Positions 21,023-33,229 of a stretch of 64,000 nt of DNA are shown here, one piece after another. The position numbers and the translations under genes were made by a program. Below the pieces are notes generated by a model that worked only from the letters and a program-made list of their open reading frames with translations, was not told the origin of the DNA and searched no databases. Position 1 is the stretch's first letter. Every line of letters starts with the position of its first letter. Origin of the DNA: Diogma glabrata (lineage: Eukaryota; Arthropoda; Insecta; Diptera; Cylindrotomidae); the NCBI GenBank assembly GCA_963693315.1, contig OY856186.1:136647227-136711226 (forward strand), in the 5' to 3' direction.

Positions 21023-21279
21023 AAGATATTATTATTACAGTGAGTGGAAAACGAATAATATTCCAGCACTTTATAAGTTTTATATATAATATATATATCA
21101 AAAAAAAAAATTATCATGATACCATATTTTAGGAGGTTAAAGGTTGGATACAAATAAGTATTTTTTGTTTACATAAAATTAAAATTCAAATAAAAATGAA
21201 CGAAATAAAAAGTTTTTTTAAATTTTCCGAAAATTGGGTGTTGAGGAATATTAACCCTTTTCTACTCAGCCGTTCAATT

Positions 21280-22943
21280 ATTTGTGTTATTGTATACGAA
21301 GTTGCAATGTGTTTAATGGAATGTTAAAGAGCATCGGTCACGGATGCTGGCATTTGAAATTTGCCATTTGTGGAAGAATCAGACTTTGTGCTGGTTGATG
21401 GTTTGTTTGTATGGGAATTAGTGTAAACCGAATTAAAATAAGTATATTGTAAATAATTCCAGAAAGTATTCTTGGCATTAAAGGTTTTTAAGTCAAATTT
21501 CAGTTGGTAGCCAGTTACTAATTCGATTAAATCGTATTTGACATAATCTTTACGTAAGGAGCGATGTTGTGAAGCATTTTTTTCTGTTTACACATGATAA
21601 TATCTTTTATGTGAAAGTAAAATTAATTTAAAGGAAGACACCATGTTGGATTTGTCATTATAGTGATTTGTGGATAATGTGCTAAGTACACGCATGGCGA
21701 TAAGAAATTGACTTTCGATTTTAACAAAGTCTAAATTTGCACCAAGCTAGGGCTTCGTACTCGATTAATGAGTACACGAGGTTTAAGACATGAGGGTATT
21801 AGTGCTAAGCGACCACGCTCTATCGCCGTCTTAGTTTCGATTTCCTCGAAATTGTAGCTGGAATTTCATAAATGTATAAATTAAAAGTCGGACGTTGCTG
21901 TACGCTAAAACTAGCTCGCTTTACTAGGATCTTACCATCTCGTCGCTTATCCAGGGTGCTAAGTAGTGAGCCACTTTAACTTGCATGGGAATGTAACCCA
22001 TTTTTTCAGTGCTCTTCCCAACTACCTATAAGTAGAGTATTAAAATTATTCGACTTTTCAAGTACCCGGGTAGTCGAGTATTTAATATCTGAAATACCCG
22101 GGTTACCGGTAGTTGAAAAAGTAATAAAATAAATCCTTAAAAGTAAGGGTATGGTGGGGGTACTTCCGTGTAGAGTTTATATATTTAAGTTTCTTTTGTT
22201 AATTAGCTCCTACGAAGCCACTTTCAATAAATTTAATAAGTTTAGTTTAAAATATAAAAATATATATAAAATATAAATTTTGTTTAATACAAAAATTAGC
22301 GTGAGAATTTTTTTTTATAGATAACTGAACATCAGTCAGGACAAAGACTAGAGCATTCAATACCAATGTTTTTTACACTAGCAGCATCGAAAATACTGGT
22401 ACTGCAATTTTTAAAATACGGTATTGAATGTCCTAACTTTTACAACACAACCAAAAGAACATGCTATAACCTTGTTTTTTAAATACGTTTTTGTTCCATG
22501 TAAAGAAGCTATTAAAAATTGCACCAGTAACCAATCATCAATAGCAATAATTTCAATTTCTTAAGATCGGTAAATTAAAGAAATTTTATCATTGGTAATT
22601 CTATTATTCTATTTTTCATACAAATTTGAGCAACCATTAGCAGGTGTCTGGAAGGGAAGAATTCTCATTAACGATAATGCAACACACTTTAGTCTAACAA
22701 CATCTTCTCCATGATTTTTATCATTCTGTTCAATATCCTAAATAACAGATTGTGTATTTCCTTTCCTTACAATATAAGACACGCAGGTACAAGATTTTGG
22801 TTGAAAAGAACGATTGAAAAGAACGATAGCTCAAATACAACTGAAAAACAAAATGTTTTAAATAAATTAACATAGAAATTTAGAAAAAATTGGTTGCTAT
22901 AGATATTTAGAAAATAAATATGAAAAGCAAAACTACTTGGATT
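21280..22943. other. Unassigned stretch
   Basis: No supported gene. A motif pair CCCGGGTAGTCGAGTA and AATACCCGGGTTACCGG near 22060-22120 resembles a hAT end such as those at 40573/41670. The segment 21740-22010 is less AT-rich than its surroundings but contains no long frame and no family I recognise. Confidence 0.35.
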
Positions 22944-23397
22944 AATAGTATATTCTTGTATGAGCTAGAATGAATGCAATTCTTCACGAGGATGAAGTTT
23001 CCCGGAACGAGCGTAGCGAGTGGAGGGATGCATCCGAGTGAAGAATTGCCTTCATCCTAAGCGAATACAAGATACTATTTTATCCACGACTACAAATAAT
23101 TCAAATAATTTCATTCATGTTTGTATCGTTTCATTTCATTCGCCATATTGAATGAAATGAAAAACAAAACCAAACATGTTTGTTTATTTTAGATTTTATA
23201 TATGTCTTGTTTTTGTTTTAACTGGTTTATATTACTATACCAACATATCAAGTTTTTAATTTGTTAGGGGAATTTTGAATAAATAAAGCGTAATAAAAGA
23301 AATAAAAAAGAATTTGATATATAGAAAAGGAATGAATACAATTACAATCAAAGATATGCGCATGGAAAGTATATATTCTTTAGTAGTCGTGGATAAA
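22944..23397 (+). mobile_element. TIR-plus-hairpin MITE, family E copy A
   Basis: Hairpin (about 22944-23079): starts AATAGTATATTCTTGTATGA and ends AATACAAGATACTATT, with centre GAACGAGCGTAGCGAGTGGA. It is followed directly by an AT-rich block from TTATCCACGACTAC to GTAGTCGTGGATAA, which are inverted copies. The flanks (ACTACTTGGAT / AAACAATTTTC) are continuous in a second family Y copy near 62938-62960, so that copy shows the empty site. Confidence 0.8.
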
Positions 23398-23650
23398 CAA
23401 TTTTCTCAAAAACTATTGTACTATTTTGTGTATGTATATGTATTTTAATTTATGCAAATAATACAGAATCTTACTCGTACAAAAAATCTCGTATGCAATT
23501 CGGGTATAAAGTATTTTTTTTGCTTTCGAGTGATAGTTGCTCTCGGCTAACGGCTCGAGTAACAATTTCACTCTCAAGCGGAAAAGACATACTTTACGCC
23601 CTTAATACATAAATAGCTATTGTGTTATTTATTGTATTTTATGCTTTGCT
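23398..23650 (+). repeat. Hairpin-containing repeat, family Y copy 1
   Basis: Shared with 62938-63150 plus 63732-63765. The hairpin arms AAAGTATTTTTTTTGC and GGAAAAGACATACTTTA enclose CTCGGCTAACGGCTCGAG. The left part of this copy is interrupted by family E copy A. Confidence 0.65.
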
Positions 23651-23894
23651 CTAGCTAAAAATCTAGATTCAAAAATATGTTTTAGGTCAAAAAAATATCA
23701 GTTCTTTGGCCAAATAGAACATGTAATGTCACAAAAAATTGATCTGAGAGCAAAAAGGGTGGTATTGGAGCAATTTTGTTGGCAAAAAGAATTCGACATA
23801 AATACAAATTAGAAAATTAAACCTTGAATGATGTAAGTTTGAAAATTCGGACGCTGAGATCTGTTTGAATAATGCACATAGTTATTCACATGCG

Positions 23895-24316
23895 AGGCAT
23901 TCTTTTACAAATCGAATAGATTTGGACCAAATCTGACCGACACATTTTTGATTTGGCTGAAATTTTTTGAGGGGTTTTAAATCTCGAGCGGTTTTAAATT
24001 TCGAGAATTTCGTGATTTTTGGCTTGAAGACTTATTTTCAAAAATTAATAACTTCGGTTCTATTAAAGATAGAAATTTCTGTTAAGTTTTATTTTAAAGT
24101 TAAAAGATGCTTTTTTTGAAAATAAGTCTTTAAGCCCAAAATCACGAAATTCTCGAAATTTAAAACCGCTCTAAATTCCAAAACAAAAGAAATAAAATCC
24201 TGGAACACGTATATTTTTTTTCGATATAGAACACGTAAAAAGCTGAATCAAAAATGTGTTGGTCAGATTCTATCCTAATTTCGTCCTAATCTGTTCAGTA
24301 TGTAAAAGAATGACCC
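23895..24316. repeat. ~420-bp palindromic element, family Q
   Basis: Left sequence ATTCTTTTACAAATCGAATAG pairs with CTGTTCAGTATGTAAAAGAAT on the right. The inner parts GACACATTTTTGATT, AATTTCGAGAATTTCGTGAT and ACTTATTTTCAAAAA are each mirrored. A half-palindrome copy lies near 25060-25305. Confidence 0.65.
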
Positions 24317-24356
24317 ATTTATGGAATTTCTTGTCGTCCCGCGCTCGATAAATTAA

Positions 24357-24828
24357 TTTATCCATGACTACTAAAGAATAGGTATATGCTTTCCATGCGT
24401 ATGTCTTCCATTGTAATTGTTTTCATTCCACTACTAGTGAATTTGATCAAATTCTTTAACAGTTCTATAGTTTATTAAATACTCCCCTAACAAATTAAAA
24501 ACTTCATTTGTTGGTATAGTAATATAAACAGGTTAAAACAAGAACAATACATATATAAAATATAAAATAAACAACAAACTTGTTTTAGTTTTGTTTTTTT
24601 TTTGCTATCTTTGATTTATTTATTTCAATATGGCGATACAAACTTTTGCAGGAAAACTGGAAATTAACGAAATATTTTACAGTCGTGGATAAAATAGCAT
24701 CTTGTGTTCGCTTAGGATGATGGCAATTCTTCACTCAGATGATTCCCTCCACTCGCTACGCTCGTTCCGGGAAACTTCATCCTCGTGAAGAATTGCCTTC
24801 ATTCTAAGCTCATACAAGAATCTACAAT
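24357..24828 (-). mobile_element. TIR-plus-hairpin MITE, family E copy B
   Basis: Inverted relative to copy A. The block TTTATCCATGACTAC...CAGTCGTGGATAAA is joined to the hairpin AATAGCATCTTG...CAAGAATCTACAATT. Copies A and B face each other across family Y and Q sequence. Confidence 0.8.
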
Positions 24829-25059
24829 TATTTCTAACAGTAAAAATAATTTCTCCATTAATAAAAAATACGGTTTTTGTAGAAAATTAAACTTAGACGT
24901 CATACTAAAAACTCATTACGTGACTAAAATTAGTGACATTAATATGACTAAAAATCGATTTTAACAATTTATTTGTTTATAACAATAAGAATTTGTTAAT
25001 AATTTTTATTGATTTTATTTTTTTTTAAATTGCATCCTTTTAATTTAAAATAAATTAAA

Positions 25060-25305
25060 ATAGGAGTTTCTACCTTAATAGAACCGAAGTCATTAATTTT
25101 TGAAAATAAGTCTTCAAGCAAAAAATTACGAAACTCTCGAAATTTAAAAAAGCTCTAATTTCCAAAAAATAAAAAAAAATTCTAGAACACGTATATCTAT
25201 CTTTTTTTCAATATAAAACCCACAAACAAATTTCAACCAAATCCAAAATGTGTTGGTCAAAAAGGTGTTCGGTTTGTAAAAAAATGCCTATATTCATAAA
25301 ATAAC
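25060..25305. repeat. Family Q half-copy
   Basis: Contains TTTTTGAAAATAAGTCTTCA, ACGAAACTCTCGAAATTTAA and AAAATGTGTTGGTCA in the order found in the right arm of 23895-24316. The left arm is missing. Confidence 0.5.
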
Positions 25306-25570
25306 ACAGATTATGCAAACTTATATTTAACGGTGCTATGCGCAATCAACTATTCCAAGACAGTTGAAAATTCAAATTACAATGTTGAAAATCCAAATCC
25401 AAATTGCACTGTTCAGAAAATAATTCTGATGCACTAATTTCTTTTTCATAATATATATTGTAATGTGCCTAGGGCCTACGAAAGGTTTAAGACGGCTCTG
25501 ATTACAACGCAGTCCCGTAAAACAAACGAAACCAACATTATTTTTGTTTGTATCCATCATCTTAAGGGAC

Positions 25571-26325
25571 CAGGTTAGTTTTATACGTCTTAAGTTTCAG
25601 GTTTATAAGATTTATGGTTTGCAAAATATGAGATAATCGTTATAATGGGTAAAATACGTCATACTCTCACCAATAGTGTTCCCTATAAAAACGGAACCCT
25701 AAAAACATCTTTTCTGATTATTTATCAGAATGTTTCTTAAACTTTATCTATAATGACACTATAGTGTGTTCAAAGTTCGTGCAAAGTAATAAGATTTAGT
25801 TATAAACTTTAGAACCATATGCGCAAACTCTTTTTTTTATCTACTTGTCATAGTGAAAATTACAATGAATAATTTTCTTGGCAATAATGCTTTTCTGCTA
25901 TGATCGTTTTTATATTAAGGAATAGTGCAATCAATCAAATTGATAATAATGTTTTGTACACTTCATCGTAAATGTATATCCAAATATTAAACTATCAATG
26001 CAAGATATTTTAATGCATTTTAAAAATGCATAAAATTAATACTAGTGCAATGATCCCCTAAAGAGGCAAAAATTTTGCCTGAATGCAAGATACGTATAAT
26101 ATAATTTTATTTGTCAATAACACCCTCTTATTAAAATTGCAGTTTTATCTATGTGTAAAGGTTGTTTTTAAAACAACCTCGCTCGCACTTCTACTGTTTT
26201 TAGGGTTCCGTTTTTTATACAACACTATTGGTGAGAGTACAACGTGTTTTTCACATTATTTCGATTATCTCGTGAACCATTAATCCGATGAACTTAAAAT
26301 TTGAGGTGCTTATAAAACTAACCTA
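25571..26325. mobile_element. TIR element with ~140-bp terminal inverted repeats, family R
   Basis: The left end CAGGTTAGTTTTATA is mirrored by TATAAAACTAACCT at the right end. Inner matches include CTCTCACCAATAGTGTT and AACGGAACCCTAAAAAC. The middle (25720-26190) is AT-rich without a supported frame. Non-autonomous; target duplication not identified. Confidence 0.55.
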
Positions 26326-26435
26326 TCCACACAAGATGGCGGATTAAAAAATAAATAAAGTTGTGTTCGTTTGCTTTTGGGGAGGTACGATGTAAAGCCT
26401 TTGAAAACATACATTTTTTTAGCGAGACGAGTAGA

Positions 26436-27680
26436 GTATCAAATGAAAGGCCTTTATTTCAGCATTATTTAAAAATATATTTTGGAATTTTACACCTCAC
26501 CGTTTTTTGTATAATTTTGAAAAATGACGTTTTCGGGATGTTTTATTGCCCCGATTAACTCCGACCCTACTGCATCGAAAATCTTGAAATATATTTGGAA
26601 TGATAGAAAATTGAGTAGGTTTTTAATGAAAAATATAGAAAAGTGGCAGACACTCATAACTATATTTATTAAAGGGGTGGGAATGTTAAGGGGTAAAAAC
26701 ATCATTTAAAACCAGGTCATGTGGGGTGTCATTTAAAAAAGCACTTGATTTTAGAAATATTGCCATTTTTTTAGAATTTTGCAATGCATAGTTTTTGAAT
26801 TATTATCAATAAAGTGACACAAAAAGTTGGTCCCCCCCCTTGCATTTCGAGCCTAATTAACAGAAAAATTTGAAAAAATTCATAGAGACAGCAAGTTTGT
26901 TAAACTCTGAACGAAAAATATAGCGAACTCTCAAATAATTATAATTTTGTGTTTTTAGAAGTTTGGGGGTGGGGAAGGGAAAAAAAAACTTTTTTGACCC
27001 AAGCGAGTGGGGTGTCATTTGAAAGAGCACCAAATTTCAGAAATTTTGCATTTTTTTTGGAATTTTGTGGTACACAGTTTTTGAGTTATTTTATAAAATG
27101 TGCAAATTCCAGACCGTTCCCCCGCTACGTTTCGACACTGATTGACAGAAAAAATTGAAAAAATTCATAGAGACAGGAAATTTGCTATATTTTGAACGAA
27201 AATTATAGCGAACTCTCAAATAATTATATTTCTGTATTTTTAGGGGGTGGGTGTAAGGGGGGTAAAAAAAAACTTTTTTTGACCCAAGAGAGTGGGGTAT
27301 CATTTGAAAGAGCACTAAATTTCCAAAACATTGCAATTTTTTCTAGAATTTTCCGGTACACCGTTTTTGGGTTATTCTAAAAAATGTGCAAATTCCAGAC
27401 CGTCCCCCCCCCCTACGTTCCGGCACTGATTGACAGAAAAAATTGAAAAAATTCATAGAGACAGGAAATTTGCTATATTTTGAACGAAAATTATAGCGAA
27501 GTCTCAAATAATTATATTTCTGTGTGTTTAGAGGATGGGTATAAGGGTGGTAAAAAAAACTTTTTTTGACCCAAGCGAGTGAAGTATCATTTGAAAGAGC
27601 ACCAAATTTCCAAAACATTGCAATTTTTTAGAATTCTGCGATGCACAGTTTTTTAGTTATTGATGAAAAAAGTCCTATTT
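26436..27680 (+). repeat. Tandem repeat, ~285-bp unit, about four copies
   Basis: Units share TCATTTGAAAGAGCAC, AATTCCAGACCG, TTGACAGAAAAAATTG and AATTCATAGAGACAGGAAAT in constant order. Spacing between equivalent points in the last copies is about 285-290 bp. The first copies (from about 26436) are more diverged. Frames on both strands within it are by-products of the repeat and are not called as genes. Confidence 0.7.
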
Positions 27681-28199
27681 TAAGTCTATGTATACCACCC
27701 TATATTTCGACACTGATTTATAGAACAAATATTCCCAATTTAGACCATTAAAATACTAGTTAGATCTTTCTTTAGGTAACATAAACAGCTATGGATAACC
27801 TCAAGTAACATTTTTGATCAATGTAGATGTGGTTGACATTTACTATTGACGTTTACGATTAAACATTTATTCTGTTATGCGTCCATAGTCTGGCGATATA
27901 AAGACTTTACAACATAACTTTATGTCATTTATTTTTGATATTGTGTTCTTTTACATTCACGGAACCCTTGGCGAGCGAATTTTATTCGCACTTGTCCGAC
28001 TTTTTAAGTTATGTATACTTTTTAAAATCAAAATGTTTAGCATTGAATTCCACTAGTTAGCTGAATAGCTATATCCTAAGATATAAGATATATAAGATAG
28101 CCATGTTGATGGCTTTTCTTTAATACTATACACATTCAGAAAGATTAACTAACGACCAGGTCTAATAACATCCATTCTGAACAATATATAGGAAAAGTG

Positions 28200-28272
28200 G
28201 TATCCTCGGGAATTGAAACCGGCGTTCTTGAGTTACAAGACTTGGGCGCTTTATCAACTGAGCTAGAACGGA
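28200..28272 (-). tRNA. Degenerate tRNA-like sequence (Thr-like) or SINE head
   Basis: On the minus strand an A-box-like TAGCTCAGTTGATAAAG and a B-box-like GGTTTCAATTCCC are correctly ordered and spaced. The would-be anticodon loop CTTGTAA reads TGT (Thr). The acceptor and anticodon stems do not pair well, so it is more likely a pseudo-tRNA or the promoter part of a SINE than a working gene. Confidence 0.4.
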
Positions 28273-28814
28273 GACGTTGAATTTAACTCTTACTCCATTT
28301 ATATCAATTAAACCTATTTTCATTTCTAAACAAATAACTAAAACGTCATCGATGTCAAACTTATTATTTTTTTTAACTATAGTCTGGCCCTCACTTGTTA
28401 AAGTTTCTTCAAGAATTTGATAGAATTTTTTTATTTTTTTTATATCCAATTTTACCGTATTTTTTTGGTTTGTTTTCATTATTGTTTTCGTTAAGTCATA
28501 AATAAAAGCGGGTGAATAGATAAAAGTAAAACTGACAAAAAAAAAATAAATAAAAGGATGCCATCATATGGGGAAAGACGAAAAACTATAAGTGATGATG
28601 ACTTTTACGTTAAAGAAATTTAAGTTGCAAGAACCTGATAAAATAGACAACTTATTTGAAATTAGAGTTTAACTACTTAAAAAATTGCTTTGTAGAAATT
28701 CACATTAATCTTTTAAATGAATGCTTAAGCAATCGAAGCAATTTTGATTTTTTTAATGAGGGACGACATCTTAAGTTTGTATATTTTCAAATAATAGTTG
28801 TAATATCAATTTTT
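28273..28814. other. AT-rich stretch without supported gene
   Basis: A minus-strand frame runs from 28479 across the tRNA-like sequence, without recognisable domain. Nothing else found. Confidence 0.3.
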
Positions 28815-30452
28815 TTTTAAATAAAAAGTGTTGTGTTATAGGGTTACAATATGTGTCACAACAAAACATAAATGCTTTTTAAGACCTAAGCTCCACAACA
28901 ACTTGCGCTATTAGGTGTTTATGAACGGTTATTTTAAATCTCTGCGGATTTAACCACCTGAGGCTATGGATTCCGGCAAATTATACCATTTGTATGCAGT
29001 TCGGACAAAGAAGTCTTTCTGCGATCTGCCAGTATGACAACGCGGCATCTCGACCGTTTTACTTTTTGCGCTAGTCGAATGCCGAGTGAAATGGGACGGG
29101 GGTAAGAATAAGTTTGAGGCATGATGCTGCTGATTTCATCCAAACAGTGTTGATGACGATATTTGTAAAAAACAATGAGGTCAGCAACAGTGCGACGATG
29201 TTGTAGGGAATCAAGTTTTGATGCCAAATCTCGGTCACCCACAATTCGTATAGTCTACTTTTGAACAGAAGCCAAGAGGGCCAAGATGGAAACAGAAGCA
29301 GCACCCCAAACTTGACAACAGTACTCCATACAGGGAAGAATATAGGACTTATAAACATGGAGCAATTGGTATGGAGTGAAAATGTTTGTGAATACATTTA
29401 GGAGGCCGAGGCGCTTTTTGCCATCGCCATTACATGATCGTTCCATAGTAGGTCATTTGAAACTGTGACACCCAATAAACGAATGTTTTTACATTCACCT
29501 ATTGGTTCATCACACATACTGAATAAAATATCTTTGGGGAACTCGGTCTTTGATCTGGAAACAATCAACAACTGTGTTTTGGTAGAGTTGAAATTGACCA
29601 GGTCACCCCAATCGGCGACTTTTTTAGGTCTTTATTCACGTTTATGGCAGCATCTCTCCGGGCGGGATTGAGTCGTTCGTGCGTTTTACCTTTTCAAGGA
29701 AGGGGCTCGAACGACATGTGCAGAGTACTATCATCTGCAAAACAATTTGTTGGGCTGCTGGTGATTTTCAACAATTTGTTGATATAAATCAAAAACAGGG
29801 TTGGGGACAATACTGAGCCTTGGGTTACACCACCGTTAATTAGTTTAGACTCAGATGAAAATCCGTCTAAGGAGACCAAAATGTATCGGTTGGATAGAAA
29901 ATTTTGAATCAGCTTCACAACATTGGGATGAAAACCATACGCAACGAGCTTGTTGACTAAGTTAGCATGCAAGATTCGATCGAATGCCTTGGAGATGTCT
30001 AAAGTGATAACGTATGTTTCACCACCTTTTTCAAGTACACTGTTCCAACAATGCGCTACATAGTTTAGTAGATCGGTAGTTGATCTTTTGTTTCGAAACC
30101 CGTATTGGCTGTCGGCTATTAAATGATTTACTTCCAGTATAGCTATTGGCTTATAATTTAAGATATCGGATTTTGGTCCCTTTTTGGGAACGGGCTGGAC
30201 ATTTGGGGTATTTCTTTAGGAGTTTCCAGAACAGTGGAGTTCAGAGCAAAGCGTTCAACGAACAAGTTAGCTTTTCTTGCGGGATCATTGACGATTGAAT
30301 CACCATCAATAATAGGGGGAATAGAAGATTTTGTACCAGAATTTAAAGAATTAATGGCACTGTAGAAACTCTTGTCAGAAATAGACATAGACGGGAGTTT
30401 TGAAGCTCTGTCGATTTTAGACTTTGCGTTTGAGATAATGTGGTTAGATATT

Positions 30453-30700
30453 AAATAATTATTAAATTTGTTAATTTAATAAAAATGTTTTATTTTCTTA
30501 CAACTTTTTTTTTTAAACAAAAAAAGAAAAGATTAAAATTGTAAGATATGATAAGAACAAAAACAATAAAGAAAAATATTCATTTATAATTAAATTGTAC
30601 AAAATATTAGAACAAAATGATAGTTGTTCATTAAAAATTAAAAATGGTGACTTGTTAGTAGCTTTATATATTTCAAACTCTTCCATTGAATCCATGAGAG
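30453..30700 (-). repeat. Inverted 3' tail of the Penelope-like element at its 5' end
   Basis: The minus strand encodes SMEEFEIYKATNKSPFLIFN, the same C-terminal peptide as the main copy at 32836-32900. It is a truncated inverted copy fused to the 5' end. Confidence 0.8.
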
Positions 30701-30702
30701 GA

Positions 30703-33011
30703 CCTGATTCTGATTCTGAAATTATATTATTATCAAAAGGTTTAAGTTATAATATACCTAGCTTCCATAAAAACCATCCTCAATCTGAAATCATTAATTG
30801 TGAAACTGCTATTAAAATGTTGCCTTAACAAGAAATCCAAAATGAAGCAAGAACTATATTAAATAGAAAATTTAAAAACAAAATTGAAAATCAAAATCAA
30901 AATTTAAATAATATATATAGAAATGATTTGATAGACGTCAAAAATATTAGATAAAAGATGATATTATTGATGATAGGATCTCTATTTTGTATTTTTATAT
31001 TTTTGTTTTTATATTATTTTATTTTATTTTATTTCATTATTTTCATTTATCATTATAATTTTTGAGGTTATCTAATAAATTTTATTTTTTATATTTATCC
31101 TAATTATTTTAAAAATAATGAACGAAAAAGATAGATGAAGAAGCCAACGTTTCGAAAGCGTACTTTGTCAAGGCAAAAACATAAATGATGATTGTAGTCC
31201 AGGTGATTATAAAAATTGAAATGATTATAAAAGTTAATTTTATAATCACCTGGACTACAAACATCTTAACCAGCTTTCGAAACGTTGGCTTCTTCATGTA
31301 TCTTTTTTCATTAATTTTTAAAGTAATTAGGATAAATATAAAAAATAAAATTTATTAGATAACCTCAAAAATTATAATGATAAATGAAAATAATGAAATA
31401 AAATAAAGTAAAATAAAATAATATAAAAACAAAAATATAAAAATACAAAATAGAGATCCTATCATCAATAATATCATCTTTTATCAACATATTACATTGA
31501 TCAAGAAATTTCTCTTCATTTTCTCGTCAAAAATATTAGAGAAAAATTATTTATTCAAAATGCAATGGTTACTGAAGCAGACAAAGGTAATACAGTTGTA
31601 CTATTAAATAATCAGGTTTAATGATTGGTTTAATGATTATTCAGTTAAAAGTAATTTAGATTTTATTGAAAAAATTGACAACATTAAAATAATACCACAA
31701 TACAAAGTGATCTCTTTCGATATTTCTAATATGTATACTAATATACCCGTTTTTGATACCATCAAAATTTTAGAAGAAAACTTGAAGAATACAGGAACTT
31801 TAAGTGATTGCAAAATTCTTGAGCTAATATCATTAATGAAAATTATTTTAAATCAAAATTATTTTACTTTCAACAAACAATTTTTTAATCAAGAAGAAGG
31901 ACTTGCAATGGGTTCACCATTAAGTGGATTATTAGCCAATATATACCTTAACCATTTTGAAAATAAATCTGTTTTTTCTAATTTAAATAAATATCAAAAT
32001 TTGATTATTTCATATTGAAGATACGTTGATGACATAGTTTTATTATTTAATGGAACCTTACGGCAAATTGAAATTTTCAAAAATTATTTTAATAAAATTA
32101 ACAAAAAGATACAATTTACTCTTGAAATTGAAAAAGATAAAATGTTAAACTTTTTGGACTTATCAAAGAAAAATAACAATTTTGAGTTTAAAATTTATAG
32201 AAAACCTACTACAACTGATATTACAATTAACTCTAGCTCACACCATCCATATTCTCAAAAAATGTCAGCTTATAATTCATTTCTAAATAGATTGCTTACT
32301 ATTCCAATGAATTATTTAAATTTCCAGAATGAAATAGACACAATTTTAATTTATTGCTATTAATAACGGATACAACCAAAATATTATTGATAAATATTAA
32401 GTCGAAATTCAAAAAAAATAAATAACCATAGTTCTATAAACAGATAGAATACTAATACAGATGTAAAATATATTTCTATAAATTACACTAATTTACTACC
32501 CAACATAATAGTTAATCAATTTAAAAAATATAAATATAAAATTTCTTTCAAAACAATGAACAGTCTATATAAAAATTTCAAATTCAAAGAAAAACCTAAA
32601 CTAGAAGAATGCACTGGCATTTATCAAATAAATTGTGATTCCTGTGATAAATTTTATATTGGCCAAACAGATAGAAAATTCATCACCAGATTTTCAGAAT
32701 ATTTACCTAAACGAAAAAACATTCAAAATATAAAATCTATTATTGCTCAACATCTAGTCGATGGAAATCATTCATATACAAGTTTTGAAAATAATTTTGA
32801 AGTTTTACATTTTTGTAACAAAGGTCCTCTCATGGATTCAATGGAAGAGTTTGAAATATATAAAGCTACTAAGAAGTCACCATTTTTAATTTTTAATGAA
32901 CAACTATCATTTTGTTCTAATATTTTGTACAATTTAATAATAAATGAATATTTTTCTTCATTGTTTTTGTTATCATATCTTACAATTTTAATCATTTCAT
33001 TTTTGTTTTAA
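30703..33011 (+). pseudogene. Penelope-like RT plus GIY-YIG endonuclease remnant
   Basis: The N-terminal part (30703-30951: LLSKGLSYNIPSFH, ARTILNRKFKNK) is cut by an insertion and resumes at 31525 with REKLFIQNAMVTEADKGNTV. RT core 31707-32018: SFDISNMYTNIP and EEGLAMGSPLSG. An in-frame TGA precedes RYVDDIVLLF (YVDD box). Then FLDLSKKNNNFEFKIYRKPT. The last frame, 32556-33011, is the GIY-YIG nuclease (CTGIYQINCDSCDKFYIGQT). Stops, frameshifts and an apparent deletion before the RT core make it non-functional. Confidence 0.85.
30952..31524. mobile_element. Palindromic element inside the Penelope-like element
   Basis: About 573 bp flanked by a 16-bp direct duplication, CGTCAAAAATATTAGA (30936-30951 and 31525-31540). 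Its halves are inverted copies (GATGATATTATTGATGATAG on the left, mirrored near 31460-31490), and an inner hairpin GTAGTCCAGGTGATTATAAA lies at about 31195-31260. The motif GAAGCCAACGTTTCGAAAGC is of the kind found in Penelope terminal repeats. So this may be a non-autonomous element made of Penelope-type terminal sequence. Confidence 0.75.
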
Positions 33012-33103
33012 TTTTTTATGTTTAATTTAGTATGCATATTTTTTAGAAACAAACAAATTTTCAAATAATATTGTCATAAATATAAAAAATTTTCACTGAC
33101 GAT

Positions 33104-33229
<126 letters not shown>

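Larger units (their letters stand above)
9121..21279. mobile_element. Outer DNA transposon with ~28-bp TIRs, interrupted by nested elements
   Basis: The left end AATTGAACGGCTGAGTAGAA is matched inverted at the right end (TTCTACTCAGCCGTTCAATT, about 21250-21279), with the similarity running about 28 bp. Without the Gypsy insertion the element would be about 1.4 kb. It contains the C-terminal ORF at 9371-9619 and the family X element. No confident target duplication was found. Superfamily unknown. Confidence 0.5.

Noticed and set aside
26361..27618. Many short frames on both strands
   Set aside because: They fall in the tandem repeat array and differ only by unit; no protein signature.
28162..28479. 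105-codon minus-strand frame (MKTNQKNTVKLDIKKIKKFY)
   Set aside because: Composition is protein-like, but it overlaps the tRNA-like sequence, has no recognised domain and no neighbour support.
31130..31310. Hammerhead ribozyme in the Penelope-type palindrome
   Set aside because: The CGAAAC part is present, but I could not find a proper CUGANGA core at the right distance on either strand, so it is left as a check.
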